Positions 17,599 to 26,558 of a stretch of 64,000 bases of DNA are shown here, one piece after another. The notes beneath the pieces are model-generated. The model searched no databases, was not told where the DNA came from, and was given only the letters and a program-made list of their open reading frames with translations. Source of the DNA: Fervidobacterium changbaicum (GTDB lineage Bacteria; Thermotogota; Thermotogae; Thermotogales; Fervidobacteriaceae). The first letter of the stretch is position 1. Every line of letters starts with the position of its first letter. The translations under genes were made by a program, and so were the position numbers. The DNA lies in assembly GCF_004117075.1 (NCBI RefSeq), contig NZ_CP026721.1, positions 744,001 to 808,000 on the forward strand, in the 5' to 3' direction.

Positions 17599-18407
17599 GT
17601 AGAAAATTAAGGTACACCTTCATATACATATTTCTTACGATCTCGGCATTTATATCCGTATTTCCTTTTTACTGGATGATCGTCGGGAGCACGAACAAAT
17701 CCGTCGATGTTTTAAAAGGAAAACTCTCCTTCGGTACTGAATTTGTAGAGAACTTCAAGAATCTTTGGGAAAATTACAATCTGGGGAAGGTACTTGTTAA
17801 TTCAGCTAAGATTTCCATATTTGTTGTTGTATTTTCGATAATTGTTTCATCTATGGCAGGATACGGATTTGAAATATACTCCTCCAAAGTTCGGAACAAG
17901 GTTTACAGTGCCATTCTGCTCACAATGATGATCCCTTTTGCTGCACTTATGGTTCCTCTTTTTAGGCTTATGTACTTTTTCAATCTCATAGACTCGCACT
18001 GGGGTGTTATATTACCAATGATACCTTCTGTCTTCCTCGTCTTCTTCTTTAGGCAGAATTTCAAACAATATCCGAAGGAAATTATTATGGCAGCCAGAGT
18101 TGATGGAGCAAATGAACTAAGAATATTCTTCTCAATAGTCCTTCCATCAATGAAGTCTGCTTATGCTGCGGCGGCAATATATGCGTTCATGACGAGTTGG
18201 AATGCGTATCTTTGGCCGCTTGTTATTATTCAAAGTGAACAGAACAAAACCATTGTGCTTATGATCTCAAGTATTGCTTCCGGATACACTCCCGACTTCG
18301 GGGTCGTGATGATGGCAGTTGTTATAGCTACTCTGCCTATGCTCGTTGTCTTCTTTGCCTTGCAAAAACATTTCGTCCAAGGCGTCCTTGGTTCCGTAAA
18401 ACAATAA
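17595..18407 (+). CDS. sugar ABC transporter permease (MalG-like)
   Basis: A 270-residue CUT1 permease. Six hydrophobic segments; the EAA loop reads AARVDGANELRIFFSIVLPS and the typical FMTSWNAYLWPLVI motif follows. Starts at ATG overlapping the preceding gene, so the two permeases are translationally coupled and form the membrane heterodimer. The operon ends at the terminator 34 bases downstream. Confidence 0.9.
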   Translation: MSRKLRYTFIYIFLTISAFISVFPFYWMIVGSTNKSVDVLKGKLSFGTEFVENFKNLWENYNLGKVLVNSAKISIFVVVFSIIVSSMAGYGFEIYSSKVRNKVYSAILLTMMIPFAALMVPLFRLMYFFNLIDSHWGVILPMIPSVFLVFFFRQNFKQYPKEIIMAARVDGANELRIFFSIVLPSMKSAYAAAAIYAFMTSWNAYLWPLVIIQSEQNKTIVLMISSIASGYTPDFGVVMMAVVIATLPMLVVFFALQKHFVQGVLGSVKQ

Positions 18408-18435
18408 AGAGCAAGACAGAAATATTAAAAGGTTG

Positions 18436-18462
18436 AAAAAGTGGGCTCGGCCCACTTTTTTT
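18436..18462 (+). terminator. intrinsic terminator of the 15.3 kb sugar ABC operon
   Basis: AAAAAGTGGGC and GCCCACTTTTT form an 11-bp stem around a TCG loop, continued by further T residues. It lies about 30 bases past the last permease gene. Confidence 0.9.
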
Positions 18463-18475
18463 GTTCCCACCGTGG

Positions 18476-18481
18476 TATAAT
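18476..18481 (+). promoter_or_regulatory. extended -10 promoter of the hydrolase pair
   Basis: TGGTATAAT at 18473-18481 directly after the operon terminator. A start near 18488 would give a leader of about 30 bases before the first hydrolase. Confidence 0.6.
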
Positions 18482-18518
18482 TTTTACGAAAGACCGTTGA
18501 ACAAGGATTGTGGAATAT

Positions 18519-19523
18519 ATGGATGAAAAGCCCGCTGGTAGTTTCTTTAGAAAAATGGAAAGAGTAGCGAGAATTACAAGACTAATATTGTTACTAAAGG
18601 GAATTTTGATACTCTTTTCCCTATTTCTTGCTTTTTCCAATTTCTTGTTATTTTTTATAGTAACTCTGATTCTGAACATTCCACTTATTAGAAAATCTAT
18701 TCTCGGAAGACTCCCTACCGATACCAAAGAATTAAGAAAATCAAACATTTTAAATTGCAACGAAACCTTTGAGTATGCACCTAATTTATATCTTGATGTC
18801 TTCTACCCACCACCTCTCAAATCGATGAAGAAAACCGAAAATATAAAGGGAATTGTACTCTTCGCACACGGTGGGGGATGGATAAGCGGGTACAGAAGAC
18901 AACCAAACAATATCTCCTGGTACAGGTACCTTGTAAGCAAAGGATTTGTGGTAGCAACTATAGATTATGAAAGAGGATACAAAGCCGGTATAGAAAAATT
19001 AATCGAAGAACTTCTCGAGGCTATAGATTTTTTGGAAAGCTACACGACAAAAAGGTTCGGACTTAACCAAAAAGTGTCACTGATGGGACTCTCGGCGGGC
19101 GGACATCTTGCTTTGTTAGCTGCAAGTCGCGTGCCTGAGAAGATAAAGAATGTCGTTGCTTACTACTCACCTTGCGACCTACTTGACATCTGGAGCTCAG
19201 CTTCTATTTTTGCAAGATTCGCAGCTGCAACAACGCTTAAGAGATTACCAAACAGAGCAAAAGATGTTTACGAACGATATTCACCTATCAACAATATCAC
19301 CGAGAATTATCCACCAACTCTTCTTGTGCACGGTTTGAAAGATTCTGTCGTGCCATATATCTCTTCTGTAAAGATGTTCAAAAGGCTCAGAGAAAAGGGG
19401 CTGGTGGCGAAGCTCTTGATTCATTCGAAAGGTGACCACGGTTTTGAATTCGTATTGAGAGATCAAAAGACAATTGATATAATTCAGAAAACAGCATCGT
19501 TTTTGGAGGGAAAATTATGGTGA
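18519..19523 (+). CDS. alpha/beta hydrolase, esterase/lipase-like, membrane-anchored
   Basis: A 334-residue protein with a long hydrophobic region (about residues 20-60, probably two membrane passes) followed by an alpha/beta hydrolase domain. The oxyanion motif HGGGW (in FAHGGGWISG), the nucleophile elbow GLSAGG, and the late PTLLVHGLKDSVVP and KGDHGFEF segments supply Ser, Asp and His of the triad. This is the HSL/BD-FAE esterase type. I use the ATG at 18519, nine bases inside a GTG start at 18510 that sits too close to the AAGGA. The natural substrate is unknown. Confidence 0.82.
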   Translation: MDEKPAGSFFRKMERVARITRLILLLKGILILFSLFLAFSNFLLFFIVTLILNIPLIRKSILGRLPTDTKELRKSNILNCNETFEYAPNLYLDVFYPPPLKSMKKTENIKGIVLFAHGGGWISGYRRQPNNISWYRYLVSKGFVVATIDYERGYKAGIEKLIEELLEAIDFLESYTTKRFGLNQKVSLMGLSAGGHLALLAASRVPEKIKNVVAYYSPCDLLDIWSSASIFARFAAATTLKRLPNRAKDVYERYSPINNITENYPPTLLVHGLKDSVVPYISSVKMFKRLREKGLVAKLLIHSKGDHGFEFVLRDQKTIDIIQKTASFLEGKLW

Positions 19524-20536
19524 GCTTTGATTATAGAGGCAAAATAACTGACTTTACACAAGGATACATTATGAAATCAAAAAGATTTCGCGGTATTTAC
19601 ACTCGTTTCCACACATTGTACCCGAACCCAGAAAAGGGGACAGAAATTGTTGAATACTACCTTTTTGATCCAAAAGAGGATCCAGTCGGAATACTATTCA
19701 TTTTACACGGTCTTGGCACTTCAAACATACCATTTTTACTCTGGATGGCAACACACCTTGCGAATGCTAATGTTAGGGTCGTTCTCCCAATCCTCCCGGG
19801 AAATTTCACAAGAGTAGCCCACGGTTCTGTGAGTGGAAAGGATTTCTTCGATGCAGACGTGGATAGAGCAACAAGGTTTTGGGAGCAATCGGTCGTTGAT
19901 GTTTTGTCAGTCGTTGATCATTTAAAGTCTCAGAACCTTTGGGTTGAGAATTCTCACCTTTTTGGCTTCTGTCTTGGTGGCATGGTTTCAGTCATGATAA
20001 ATGCTATCCGAGATGACTTCAAAAAGACAATTCTCATGACCGTAGGTGGAGAAATGGCAACCCTTATGTGGCATTCTCCAACACTTGCGTACTTTCGAAG
20101 GAGCATCGAGAAACTTAAGTCAAGCGAAAAAACGAAAGGAAAGATAAAACACTTTATCGATGACCAAAAGAAGATAAAAGAGATTTTCGAAGAACAACTT
20201 AAGACCTTAAAACAATTCAAATATGTGGAAGAAATGCAAGCAAGTGATATACATCCTTACTTAAAATTAGACCCCATCGCATATGCCCAGTTCGTTAACA
20301 GAGAAAAAATCATCTTTGTGGAAGCGTTATTTGACAAAGCGCTTCCACGAAGAAGCAGAAAACTTTTATGGGAAGCACTTGGTAGACCGAAGAGGTACAT
20401 AATCCCCAGTGGCCACGTCACTTGGCTACCGTTTGGCTTTCTCGTTGGACGTTTCATACTGCAAAATATGGGAATTCGGGAATTTAAGAAACAGATGGAG
20501 TTATTGAAGAAAATAGAGCTTGAAGAAAAAAAGTGA
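19517..20536 (+). CDS. alpha/beta hydrolase with Cys at the nucleophile position
   Basis: A 339-residue soluble-looking alpha/beta hydrolase. The oxyanion region is ILFILHGLGTSNIPF. The nucleophile elbow reads FGFCLGGM, so Cys replaces the usual Ser, as in dienelactone hydrolases. Acidic and His partners may be FVEALFDKALP and the PSGHVTWLP segment near the C-terminus. ATG start overlaps the upstream hydrolase by 7 bases, indicating a two-gene unit. No signal peptide. Substrate unknown. Confidence 0.78.
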   Translation: MVSFDYRGKITDFTQGYIMKSKRFRGIYTRFHTLYPNPEKGTEIVEYYLFDPKEDPVGILFILHGLGTSNIPFLLWMATHLANANVRVVLPILPGNFTRVAHGSVSGKDFFDADVDRATRFWEQSVVDVLSVVDHLKSQNLWVENSHLFGFCLGGMVSVMINAIRDDFKKTILMTVGGEMATLMWHSPTLAYFRRSIEKLKSSEKTKGKIKHFIDDQKKIKEIFEEQLKTLKQFKYVEEMQASDIHPYLKLDPIAYAQFVNREKIIFVEALFDKALPRRSRKLLWEALGRPKRYIIPSGHVTWLPFGFLVGRFILQNMGIREFKKQMELLKKIELEEKK

Positions 20537-20542
20537 ACACTA

Positions 20543-21013
20543 TTAAAATCCCGGCCAACCGAAATCGAAAGTTGCGCCAAAAGGTAATTTTTCGCCGTCT
20601 TTTTTTAAACCAAATTCCACGGATATGTACTTATCTTCTACGGAGTGCATTACTGTAGTAGACTCAATTATATAATTGATAATTCTTTCCGAACCAGCCA
20701 AATTTACCTTCAAATAGTCATCATCTATTATCAAAGCACTCCCTACCTTCGGATTTCCAATCGCATCAACAGGTTGTATGTTATCCCAAAGACCTCCGTT
20801 TTCGGTAAGGAATCTCGACCAAATGTTTGCTGCAGACATTATAGCGATACGGCTTTTTTGAGAATCAATAGAAGCTTCTACTCTTTGGCTGATATCTAAG
20901 ACTTCTTTCATAACCCCTGAAATCATGACCGCTGCAATGGAAGACAGCAAAAGTAAGAGGAGCGCTACCGATATGTTGATGATACCTTCTCTAAAATTTC
21001 TGTAATTGAGCAT
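20543..21013 (-). CDS. hypothetical pilus-operon protein with N-terminal membrane helix
   Basis: A 156-residue protein, last gene of the pseudopilin operon. Residues 9-33 are hydrophobic (INISVALLLLLLSSIAAVMI) after a short basic N-terminus, followed by a soluble domain. The topology resembles PilX/GspK-type minor pilus components, but there is no clear Gly-Phe/Tyr prepilin cleavage motif. The stop lies 6 bases from the convergent hydrolase stop. Family unassigned; role inferred from context. Confidence 0.6.
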   Translation of the reverse strand: MLNYRNFREGIINISVALLLLLLSSIAAVMISGVMKEVLDISQRVEASIDSQKSRIAIMSAANIWSRFLTENGGLWDNIQPVDAIGNPKVGSALIIDDDYLKVNLAGSERIINYIIESTTVMHSVEDKYISVEFGLKKDGEKLPFGATFDFGWPGF

Positions 21014-21031
21014 TCTATCACCACCTACTGC

Positions 21032-22156
21032 CTACTTTGATGCTTGAGGAAAGACTATGAATTTGGTTTTGACTATCTCTCCAGTATTGCCTACCAAAGA
21101 TCCCCAAGACATTTTCCATTTTATCTTCAGCTCAAGCCCTATGATGTCATCCTTTATTGTTTGGATTGCAGGACTGTTTTTGTAAGTATTCCAATCTGCC
21201 ATGTTGTCGAATCTTATCCTTCTTTCTTCAATCCCTCCTTCTTCATTTCTGTATCTGTAGACCAGACTAGCTTCGACTTGCTCAACGTTCTCAAGTAGTG
21301 TTATCGGAAAATAGTTATTAGTCAAATCCAATGCAGGCATGAATCTTGTCATTGTAAATTTCTTTTCAGTGGAATCGTACTCAATTATGACTTGTCTGAA
21401 TGAACGCGTAACATAACCGTTGTTAAAGACAGCGTTTTTGAAACGCGCTACAGGGTATACAAACTTATCTTCAGAGAGTAGGTCTAAATCTGTCGATACA
21501 GACTGAACAGCAAGATTAATTTCTTTTAAAGTAAACTTATCCGTCGGTTTAACATATCCACCGTTGAAAACCTGACCATTCAAATAATACCTTAGTTTCG
21601 CGTACCTAGGCCTGTACTCGGAACTTGAAGGTGACAACGCATTTGTAATTATTGCCCAGTCGGATGGTCCCAAATACCCACTTTGGAGTGGGGAATAAGT
21701 GGGAGGATTGTCGTTATTTCTCTTCAGCACAACGGGATAAGTTATCACATACGTTACATATATCCTGAAACCGTCAGCTGTTTTTTCAATATCTATGCTA
21801 TCGTACAACCATAGATGATCAGTTATCTGTTTATAATTCTCCCCAGGTCGAGTGTAGCTGCTTGCAACTCCCAGTGTAAACTTCGGCTTTTGAAGTTTCT
21901 TGTTAGGATCGTCTTTATACCGTTGATTGACAAGCAAAGATGAACCACTACCAGCCCATTTTAGTTCTCCTTCCATGACGTCGAAAAGAAAATTCACATA
22001 GGTATTTGCATAAAGTGACTGGAGCGTAGCTTTCGAAACTTTGTACGACCTCAAAGTCATGTCCACTATCAAGGTGAGAATTCCGAAAAATATCGTTATC
22101 ACAACCAGACTTATCAATACTTCAACAAATGTATAACCCTTTCTTTTCATAGTCAC
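21032..22156 (-). CDS. prepilin-type N-terminal cleavage/methylation protein (minor pseudopilin)
   Basis: A 374-residue protein with a type IV prepilin signal: MTMKRKG then YTFVEVLISLVVITIFFGI, with cleavage expected after the Gly and Glu at mature position 5. The long C-terminal domain is unusual in size for a major pilin and fits a GspJ/PilW-type minor component. The start is GTG five bases from GGAGG; an ATG two codons in is an alternative. In an operon with two further prepilin-like genes and an FG-GAP protein. Confidence 0.82.
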   Translation of the reverse strand: MTMKRKGYTFVEVLISLVVITIFFGILTLIVDMTLRSYKVSKATLQSLYANTYVNFLFDVMEGELKWAGSGSSLLVNQRYKDDPNKKLQKPKFTLGVASSYTRPGENYKQITDHLWLYDSIDIEKTADGFRIYVTYVITYPVVLKRNNDNPPTYSPLQSGYLGPSDWAIITNALSPSSSEYRPRYAKLRYYLNGQVFNGGYVKPTDKFTLKEINLAVQSVSTDLDLLSEDKFVYPVARFKNAVFNNGYVTRSFRQVIIEYDSTEKKFTMTRFMPALDLTNNYFPITLLENVEQVEASLVYRYRNEEGGIEERRIRFDNMADWNTYKNSPAIQTIKDDIIGLELKIKWKMSWGSLVGNTGEIVKTKFIVFPQASK

Positions 22157-22186
22157 ATGTACCTCCGCAAGTAAGAAGCATGATTT

Positions 22187-22750
22187 TTATTTTTCGGTTA
22201 TCTTTGGATAAGAATCTTCGATTTTTACAAAAACTGACTTCCCTTGAAGAGAGAATTCAAAGGTACAATTTGAGTACGATACGTCAAAATTAGAGCCTGA
22301 CAAATGTTTTACAAATATTCCATCTATCGTGTATAAATCTGTAATTCTCGTTACTTCACTTCCGTTGAATTTAAAAATCATTCCTGAGTAATCAGAGTCG
22401 CGGAAATCAAATCGTGCGATGTACTCTTCCTTACCATTATTATCCTTCTTATCGGTTTGACCATCAAAATCGTTGTCTATAAACGCAAGAAACTCTCTAT
22501 CTTCGTACTTGATACACACAATAGAATTACCGTTGAACCCTTCACGTCGTGCATCGGAAAGTAGGAAAAACAATTTTTGGGAAACAGATGTCAGCTTAGC
22601 CTCTGCAGGAAGGTTCTTCGCAAGATTATAAACTATCGGGGTTGCTATTCCCAAAATTAAAGCTATGATAAGCATAGCAATTATCATCTCAGTTAAAGTA
22701 TATCCACTGCGGAAAATGGAACGGCGCGAACATTTAGAAAAAATTACCAT
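22187..22750 (-). CDS. prepilin-type protein, GspH/FimT-like
   Basis: A 187-residue minor pseudopilin. The prepilin signal is RSG then YTLTEMIIAMLIIALILGIA at about residues 14-35, with the conserved Glu at mature position 5. The leader is rather long (about 16 residues). Mid-protein KLFFLLSDARREGFNGNSI resembles the GspH/FimT pattern. Its start overlaps the upstream pseudopilin gene by 7 bases. Confidence 0.8.
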   Translation of the reverse strand: MVIFSKCSRRSIFRSGYTLTEMIIAMLIIALILGIATPIVYNLAKNLPAEAKLTSVSQKLFFLLSDARREGFNGNSIVCIKYEDREFLAFIDNDFDGQTDKKDNNGKEEYIARFDFRDSDYSGMIFKFNGSEVTRITDLYTIDGIFVKHLSGSNFDVSYSNCTFEFSLQGKSVFVKIEDSYPKITEK

Positions 22751-23154
22751 TGTTTCGGCACCACCCTTGTCTCAATGTAACGGCCCTTTGAATCTGTCAC
22801 CCTAACGATTACAACAACAGTGTTAGCTAGGCTGGACATATTCAGAGGAGTTGTATCCGCCGGTTCAGAAGTTTGTATGAACTTGCCACGGTAATTTACT
22901 GTTTTTCGCGTAATAGTTACCGTGAACTTTTTACCATGGTATTCGATTTGCTTTGACGAGTCAGAAATCTGTGATTGGTTCTGCGTAATTATCTTCTCAC
23001 ATTCGTTAAGAAGAATATCACCGAGCTCAACAAGAGCCTGGTTCTCGTACGACTTTTGGAGCAAGTTGAACGAACTTACCATAGCTATACCTATGGAGAA
23101 AGTTATAATGATCATCGCTACAAGAGCTTCAACAAGCAAAGAACCCTTTCTCAA
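22744..23154 (-). CDS. prepilin-type protein, PilV/GspI-like
   Basis: A 136-residue minor pseudopilin. With the TTG start chosen here (GGGG upstream at 23162-23165) the leader is only MRKG, followed by SLLVEALVAMIIITFSIGIA, with Glu at mature position 5; this is a textbook prepilin signal. A TTG 11 codons upstream overlaps the previous stop but would give a less typical leader. Three pseudopilins in tandem suggest a complete tip complex. Confidence 0.8.
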   Translation of the reverse strand: MRKGSLLVEALVAMIIITFSIGIAMVSSFNLLQKSYENQALVELGDILLNECEKIITQNQSQISDSSKQIEYHGKKFTVTITRKTVNYRGKFIQTSEPADTTPLNMSSLANTVVVIVRVTDSKGRYIETRVVPKQW

Positions 23155-23183
23155 ACTATCACCCCTACAACTCTCAAGTGATC

Positions 23184-25016
23184 TCAAAACTCACTTTTTA
23201 ACCATCTGAACCCCTTAATCTCTACTCTTGCCGGTGCAGTCCAAATTCTGTAAGTTATCCTTTTCAAATGGGGAGCAGTGTTCTCATTGGCTGGTTTTAG
23301 AACGATTATTATTTGTGGGTCTGGTGATGGAGTCTCGAGAACTGCTCTGGCTTTCACGGTTTGAGCCGAGGTTATCTGAACTGGATCAAGCATTCTTGGA
23401 AAATTATTCGGATCGATAAGTTCGGGTCGGTTAATATATGTTTTAGAATACCTCAACTCAACAGTCCCTTGACCATCGTTGGTAAATTCTAGTTCAACTT
23501 CCATGGCTTGCACAAAGTGATTTTGTAGCACACTTCTTGGAATACCTTTTACTACTGTCCCATCCTGAAGTTTGTAATCTACAACATTCGTCAGCTTGTC
23601 ACTAACAAGTATTCCGGGATTGATTTCGTACTTTTTCACAGTCTTGGTTACAATTTTGTAAAAGTTTCCGGAATGGTTCCCATCCGCTGCAACAAAGTCC
23701 GGTATCCCATCGTTATCAAGGTCACCTATAGTCCCAGCATCAAAGTCAAATGGAGGTTTGTTTTCACTCGAATAGCTTCCCCTAACAAGTTCAAGACTCA
23801 CAAAACGCGGTTTTCCAGTTGAATCTCTGTCTTTTCCTCTAAACAAGTATATCGAACCACCGAAATTTGCATTTTGTCGCCAAGCATCCGTTCCAACGAA
23901 GATGTCTGGATAACCATCTCTATCCACATCTGTAACTTTAATTATTGTTGGAGCAAAAGATGGAAGGCTTTTTGGATTTTTGGAATTTGGGATTGAACCA
24001 TCCACCATAGCGGCACTTCCTAAATCTCCGTCGGTTTTCACGATGGCAACTTTTTTTGAAGGATCGTACTTTATCTGATCGTTGACCTTTTCACCATAAT
24101 ATATGAATATACCTCTCTTGTCGGTATTACCTGCTACTATGTCCGGTATCCCATCCCCATTTAAATCCGCAATGTCCAGTACAGCACCTCCGTTAGAAGC
24201 AGTTGTACCAATGCCTGGATCAGAAAATAGTAAGAATATTTGTGAGGTGTCGAAAAATCTCTCTTTACCTCTTCTCGGATCGTTTCTCCAAAACCACACT
24301 CTTCCACTCATATCAGCGTATATGATATCCTTGAAACCATCCTTATCAAAGTCAAAGCTTGCCATTGCACTAACAGTCCAGTTAGTCAAAAATTTATTAT
24401 CTTTTGAAATTTGTCTTATAGCTATGTCTCTGTCTTTATCCGCTGTGGTTGGTTTGTTTGTGGTCACATTATTGATAAAAGCCGCTTGATAATGAGCATT
24501 GTACAAGAATAAATCAGTTTTGCCATCGTTGTCGAAGTCATCGATAACCATAGTTCCATTGCCCGGAATCCAGCTGTAACTCGAATTTCCAATCACATAA
24601 GATACATGGTCAATAAAATCAAGAGTTCCGGTAGAAGACATAGTGTTTCTTTTTACAACAAGCTTTCCACCGTAGGTTACAGCGATTATATCCGAATATC
24701 CATCTTTGTTAAAGTCAACTGCATGAGTTTGCGATACATCGGTAAATGGCCCCGCTCCTGGTTCAGCATTTATGGTGTCAATTTTGAATTTATTTACAGC
24801 CACCAGTGTATTCTGCACAACTCTTACAGATATTTCTTTAGCAAATACACAACCAAACGCACTCTCTGGCTTTGATTGATCATAATTAGAAATGGGATAG
24901 TTCCCAACAAACATCGGTTTGCTCCAGTCAATTCCGTGCAGTTGAACTGAAATAAATATGCACAAGGTCAGAGTTAATGTTGATAAAATTTTCAAATTGA
25001 TTGAAAAGCTTTTCAT
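23184..25016 (-). CDS. exported FG-GAP/VCBS repeat protein heading the pseudopilin operon
   Basis: A 610-residue secreted protein. The ATG follows AAGGGGTGAGCAC; signal peptide at about 1-28 (LKILSTLTLTLCIFISVQL). At least six calcium-binding-like FG-GAP repeats are visible: DFNKDGYSDIIAV, DFDNDGKTDLFLY, DFDKDGFKDIIYA, DLNGDGIPDIVAG, DVDRDGYPDIFVG and DLDNDGIPDFVAA, consistent with a beta-propeller. The C-terminal 120 residues form a different domain. Being first in an operon of minor pseudopilins, it may play a PilY1-like tip or adhesin role; that is inference. Confidence 0.8.
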   Translation of the reverse strand: MKSFSINLKILSTLTLTLCIFISVQLHGIDWSKPMFVGNYPISNYDQSKPESAFGCVFAKEISVRVVQNTLVAVNKFKIDTINAEPGAGPFTDVSQTHAVDFNKDGYSDIIAVTYGGKLVVKRNTMSSTGTLDFIDHVSYVIGNSSYSWIPGNGTMVIDDFDNDGKTDLFLYNAHYQAAFINNVTTNKPTTADKDRDIAIRQISKDNKFLTNWTVSAMASFDFDKDGFKDIIYADMSGRVWFWRNDPRRGKERFFDTSQIFLLFSDPGIGTTASNGGAVLDIADLNGDGIPDIVAGNTDKRGIFIYYGEKVNDQIKYDPSKKVAIVKTDGDLGSAAMVDGSIPNSKNPKSLPSFAPTIIKVTDVDRDGYPDIFVGTDAWRQNANFGGSIYLFRGKDRDSTGKPRFVSLELVRGSYSSENKPPFDFDAGTIGDLDNDGIPDFVAADGNHSGNFYKIVTKTVKKYEINPGILVSDKLTNVVDYKLQDGTVVKGIPRSVLQNHFVQAMEVELEFTNDGQGTVELRYSKTYINRPELIDPNNFPRMLDPVQITSAQTVKARAVLETPSPDPQIIIVLKPANENTAPHLKRITYRIWTAPARVEIKGFRWLKSEF

Positions 25017-25036
25017 GTGCTCACCCCTTTCTTTAA

Positions 25037-25063
25037 GCAATCCCCCCTTTTAGGGGGAATTGC
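25037..25063 (-). terminator. stem-loop between the dipeptidase and pseudopilin operon
   Basis: GCAATTCCCCC and GGGGGGATTGC form an 11-bp stem with one G-U pair, a TAAAA loop, and little T-run afterwards. It lies between the dipeptidase stop and the FG-GAP start. It may terminate or attenuate read-through from the upstream genes. Confidence 0.5.
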
Positions 25064-25097
25064 CTTTCATTCTTTGTTATGTTATCTTATTGATTTA

Positions 25098-26489
25098 TCA
25101 TTCACTAAGCCAACAGTATATTAACTTTGTGTATATTCGTATGAACTTTTTAAACGATTCCAAAGACCAACATTCGTCTGGTTGATGCATGTGCGTATCT
25201 TCCCCCGGGAAGACCGCACCGTAAGCAACACCGTATGGAACGCTCCTTGCGTAAGTTCCTCCACCAATAGAAATTGGCTCGCTCATATCGCCTGTTTCTT
25301 CACGGTATATTCTCAGTAAAAGCCTCATGAAATCACTATCTTTTGACACATAGAGCGGTTTGCTATAGCTCATCCTCTCGACTTCAAAACCTTTCATAGC
25401 TTCTTTAATCTGCATTGTTATCATATCGACGTTGAAGAATATCGGATGTCTGATGTTTATCACTGCTGTTATAGTGTCATCTTCCAGTTTTAAAATCCCG
25501 AGGTTACAGGTCAACTTTTTGCTCACATCGTCCTGACCAGATATGCCAAGACCTATACCGTAGTAATCTTTCCCAAGACGTTCGTACAACACCCTAATTG
25601 TCTCATTTTCTGGTCCGAAATCGATCCTTGAAAGTAATTCCAGCATACCAGCTGCCGCGTTGATACCAGCTTCTGGGTGCGCACCGTGGGCAGATTTTCC
25701 GAGCGATTTCACAATAATACTATCACCAATAACCTCATATTCATACTTGCAAGAGCTGACATAATTAGAAACAAGGTAGGCTATTTCGTTCACCTTATCT
25801 GTCCCAATTACCGCAACGCATTCTTCGGGAACGACGTTAGCGGCTGTTCCTGCCCTTAGCTCAAGTAATTTTGTGGAATAATGTTTTGAAATCTTTCGCC
25901 TTATGGAGTAAGTAACAATACCTTTCTCAGCAAAAACTGCTGGAAAGTCACCGTCTGGTGTCACGGCAGCGTCCGGATATGGTTCTTTCGTAAAATAATA
26001 CTTCAAGCACTGGGATCCGTTTTCTTCATTTGTTCCGAATATAACTCTCACTCTGTTTTTTGGTTTATCGACCAGTTCCGAAGCAATCTTTAATGCAAAA
26101 AGTGCTCCGATACTTGGACCTTTGTCATCTGATACGCCTCTCCCGTACATCTTTCCATCACGGATTACAAGCTCAAAAGGATCATTCGTCCATCTTTCTC
26201 TGTCTCCTTCAGGAACAACGTCAAGATGCCCAAGAATAGCATAAAGCTTGCCACCTTCACCATATTCAACATGCCCAGCGTAGTTGTCCACGTTTACACC
26301 TTTGAAGCCCAGCTCCTCAGCTATTTTTAATGTTTCGTCCAAAGCCTTTGCAGGTCCTTCGCCAAAAGGCATTCCATCCTTCGGCTCACCCATTACGGAG
26401 TTAATGGCTATAACCTTCTTGAGAGCTTCCAAGATTTGATCAAAATACTCATCAACCTTTTTGTTGATAATTGTGCTAATGTCAGACAT
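25098..26489 (-). CDS. pepV: M20 family dipeptidase, PepV-like
   Basis: A 463-residue zinc metallopeptidase of the M20A PepV group, which splits dipeptides in the cytoplasm. The first metal motif is YAILGHLDVVPEGD, the bridging Asp lies in GRGVSDDKGPS, the catalytic Glu pair in FGTNEENGSQCLKYY, and the last His in PGEDTHMHQPDE near the C-terminus; SIGGGTYARSVPYGVAYG is also typical. The start is the ATG at 26489, seven bases after AGGGTGG; longer frames lack a site. It follows the LacI gene by 69 bases on the same strand and may receive read-through from the 26.6-40.0 kb operon. Confidence 0.87.
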   Translation of the reverse strand: MSDISTIINKKVDEYFDQILEALKKVIAINSVMGEPKDGMPFGEGPAKALDETLKIAEELGFKGVNVDNYAGHVEYGEGGKLYAILGHLDVVPEGDRERWTNDPFELVIRDGKMYGRGVSDDKGPSIGALFALKIASELVDKPKNRVRVIFGTNEENGSQCLKYYFTKEPYPDAAVTPDGDFPAVFAEKGIVTYSIRRKISKHYSTKLLELRAGTAANVVPEECVAVIGTDKVNEIAYLVSNYVSSCKYEYEVIGDSIIVKSLGKSAHGAHPEAGINAAAGMLELLSRIDFGPENETIRVLYERLGKDYYGIGLGISGQDDVSKKLTCNLGILKLEDDTITAVINIRHPIFFNVDMITMQIKEAMKGFEVERMSYSKPLYVSKDSDFMRLLLRIYREETGDMSEPISIGGGTYARSVPYGVAYGAVFPGEDTHMHQPDECWSLESFKKFIRIYTKLIYCWLSE

Positions 26490-26558
26490 ATCCATACCAC
26501 CCTTTCGCCTATTATTTTTTCCCTGATAATATTTTAACACAAATTGAAGAGATAGTTG

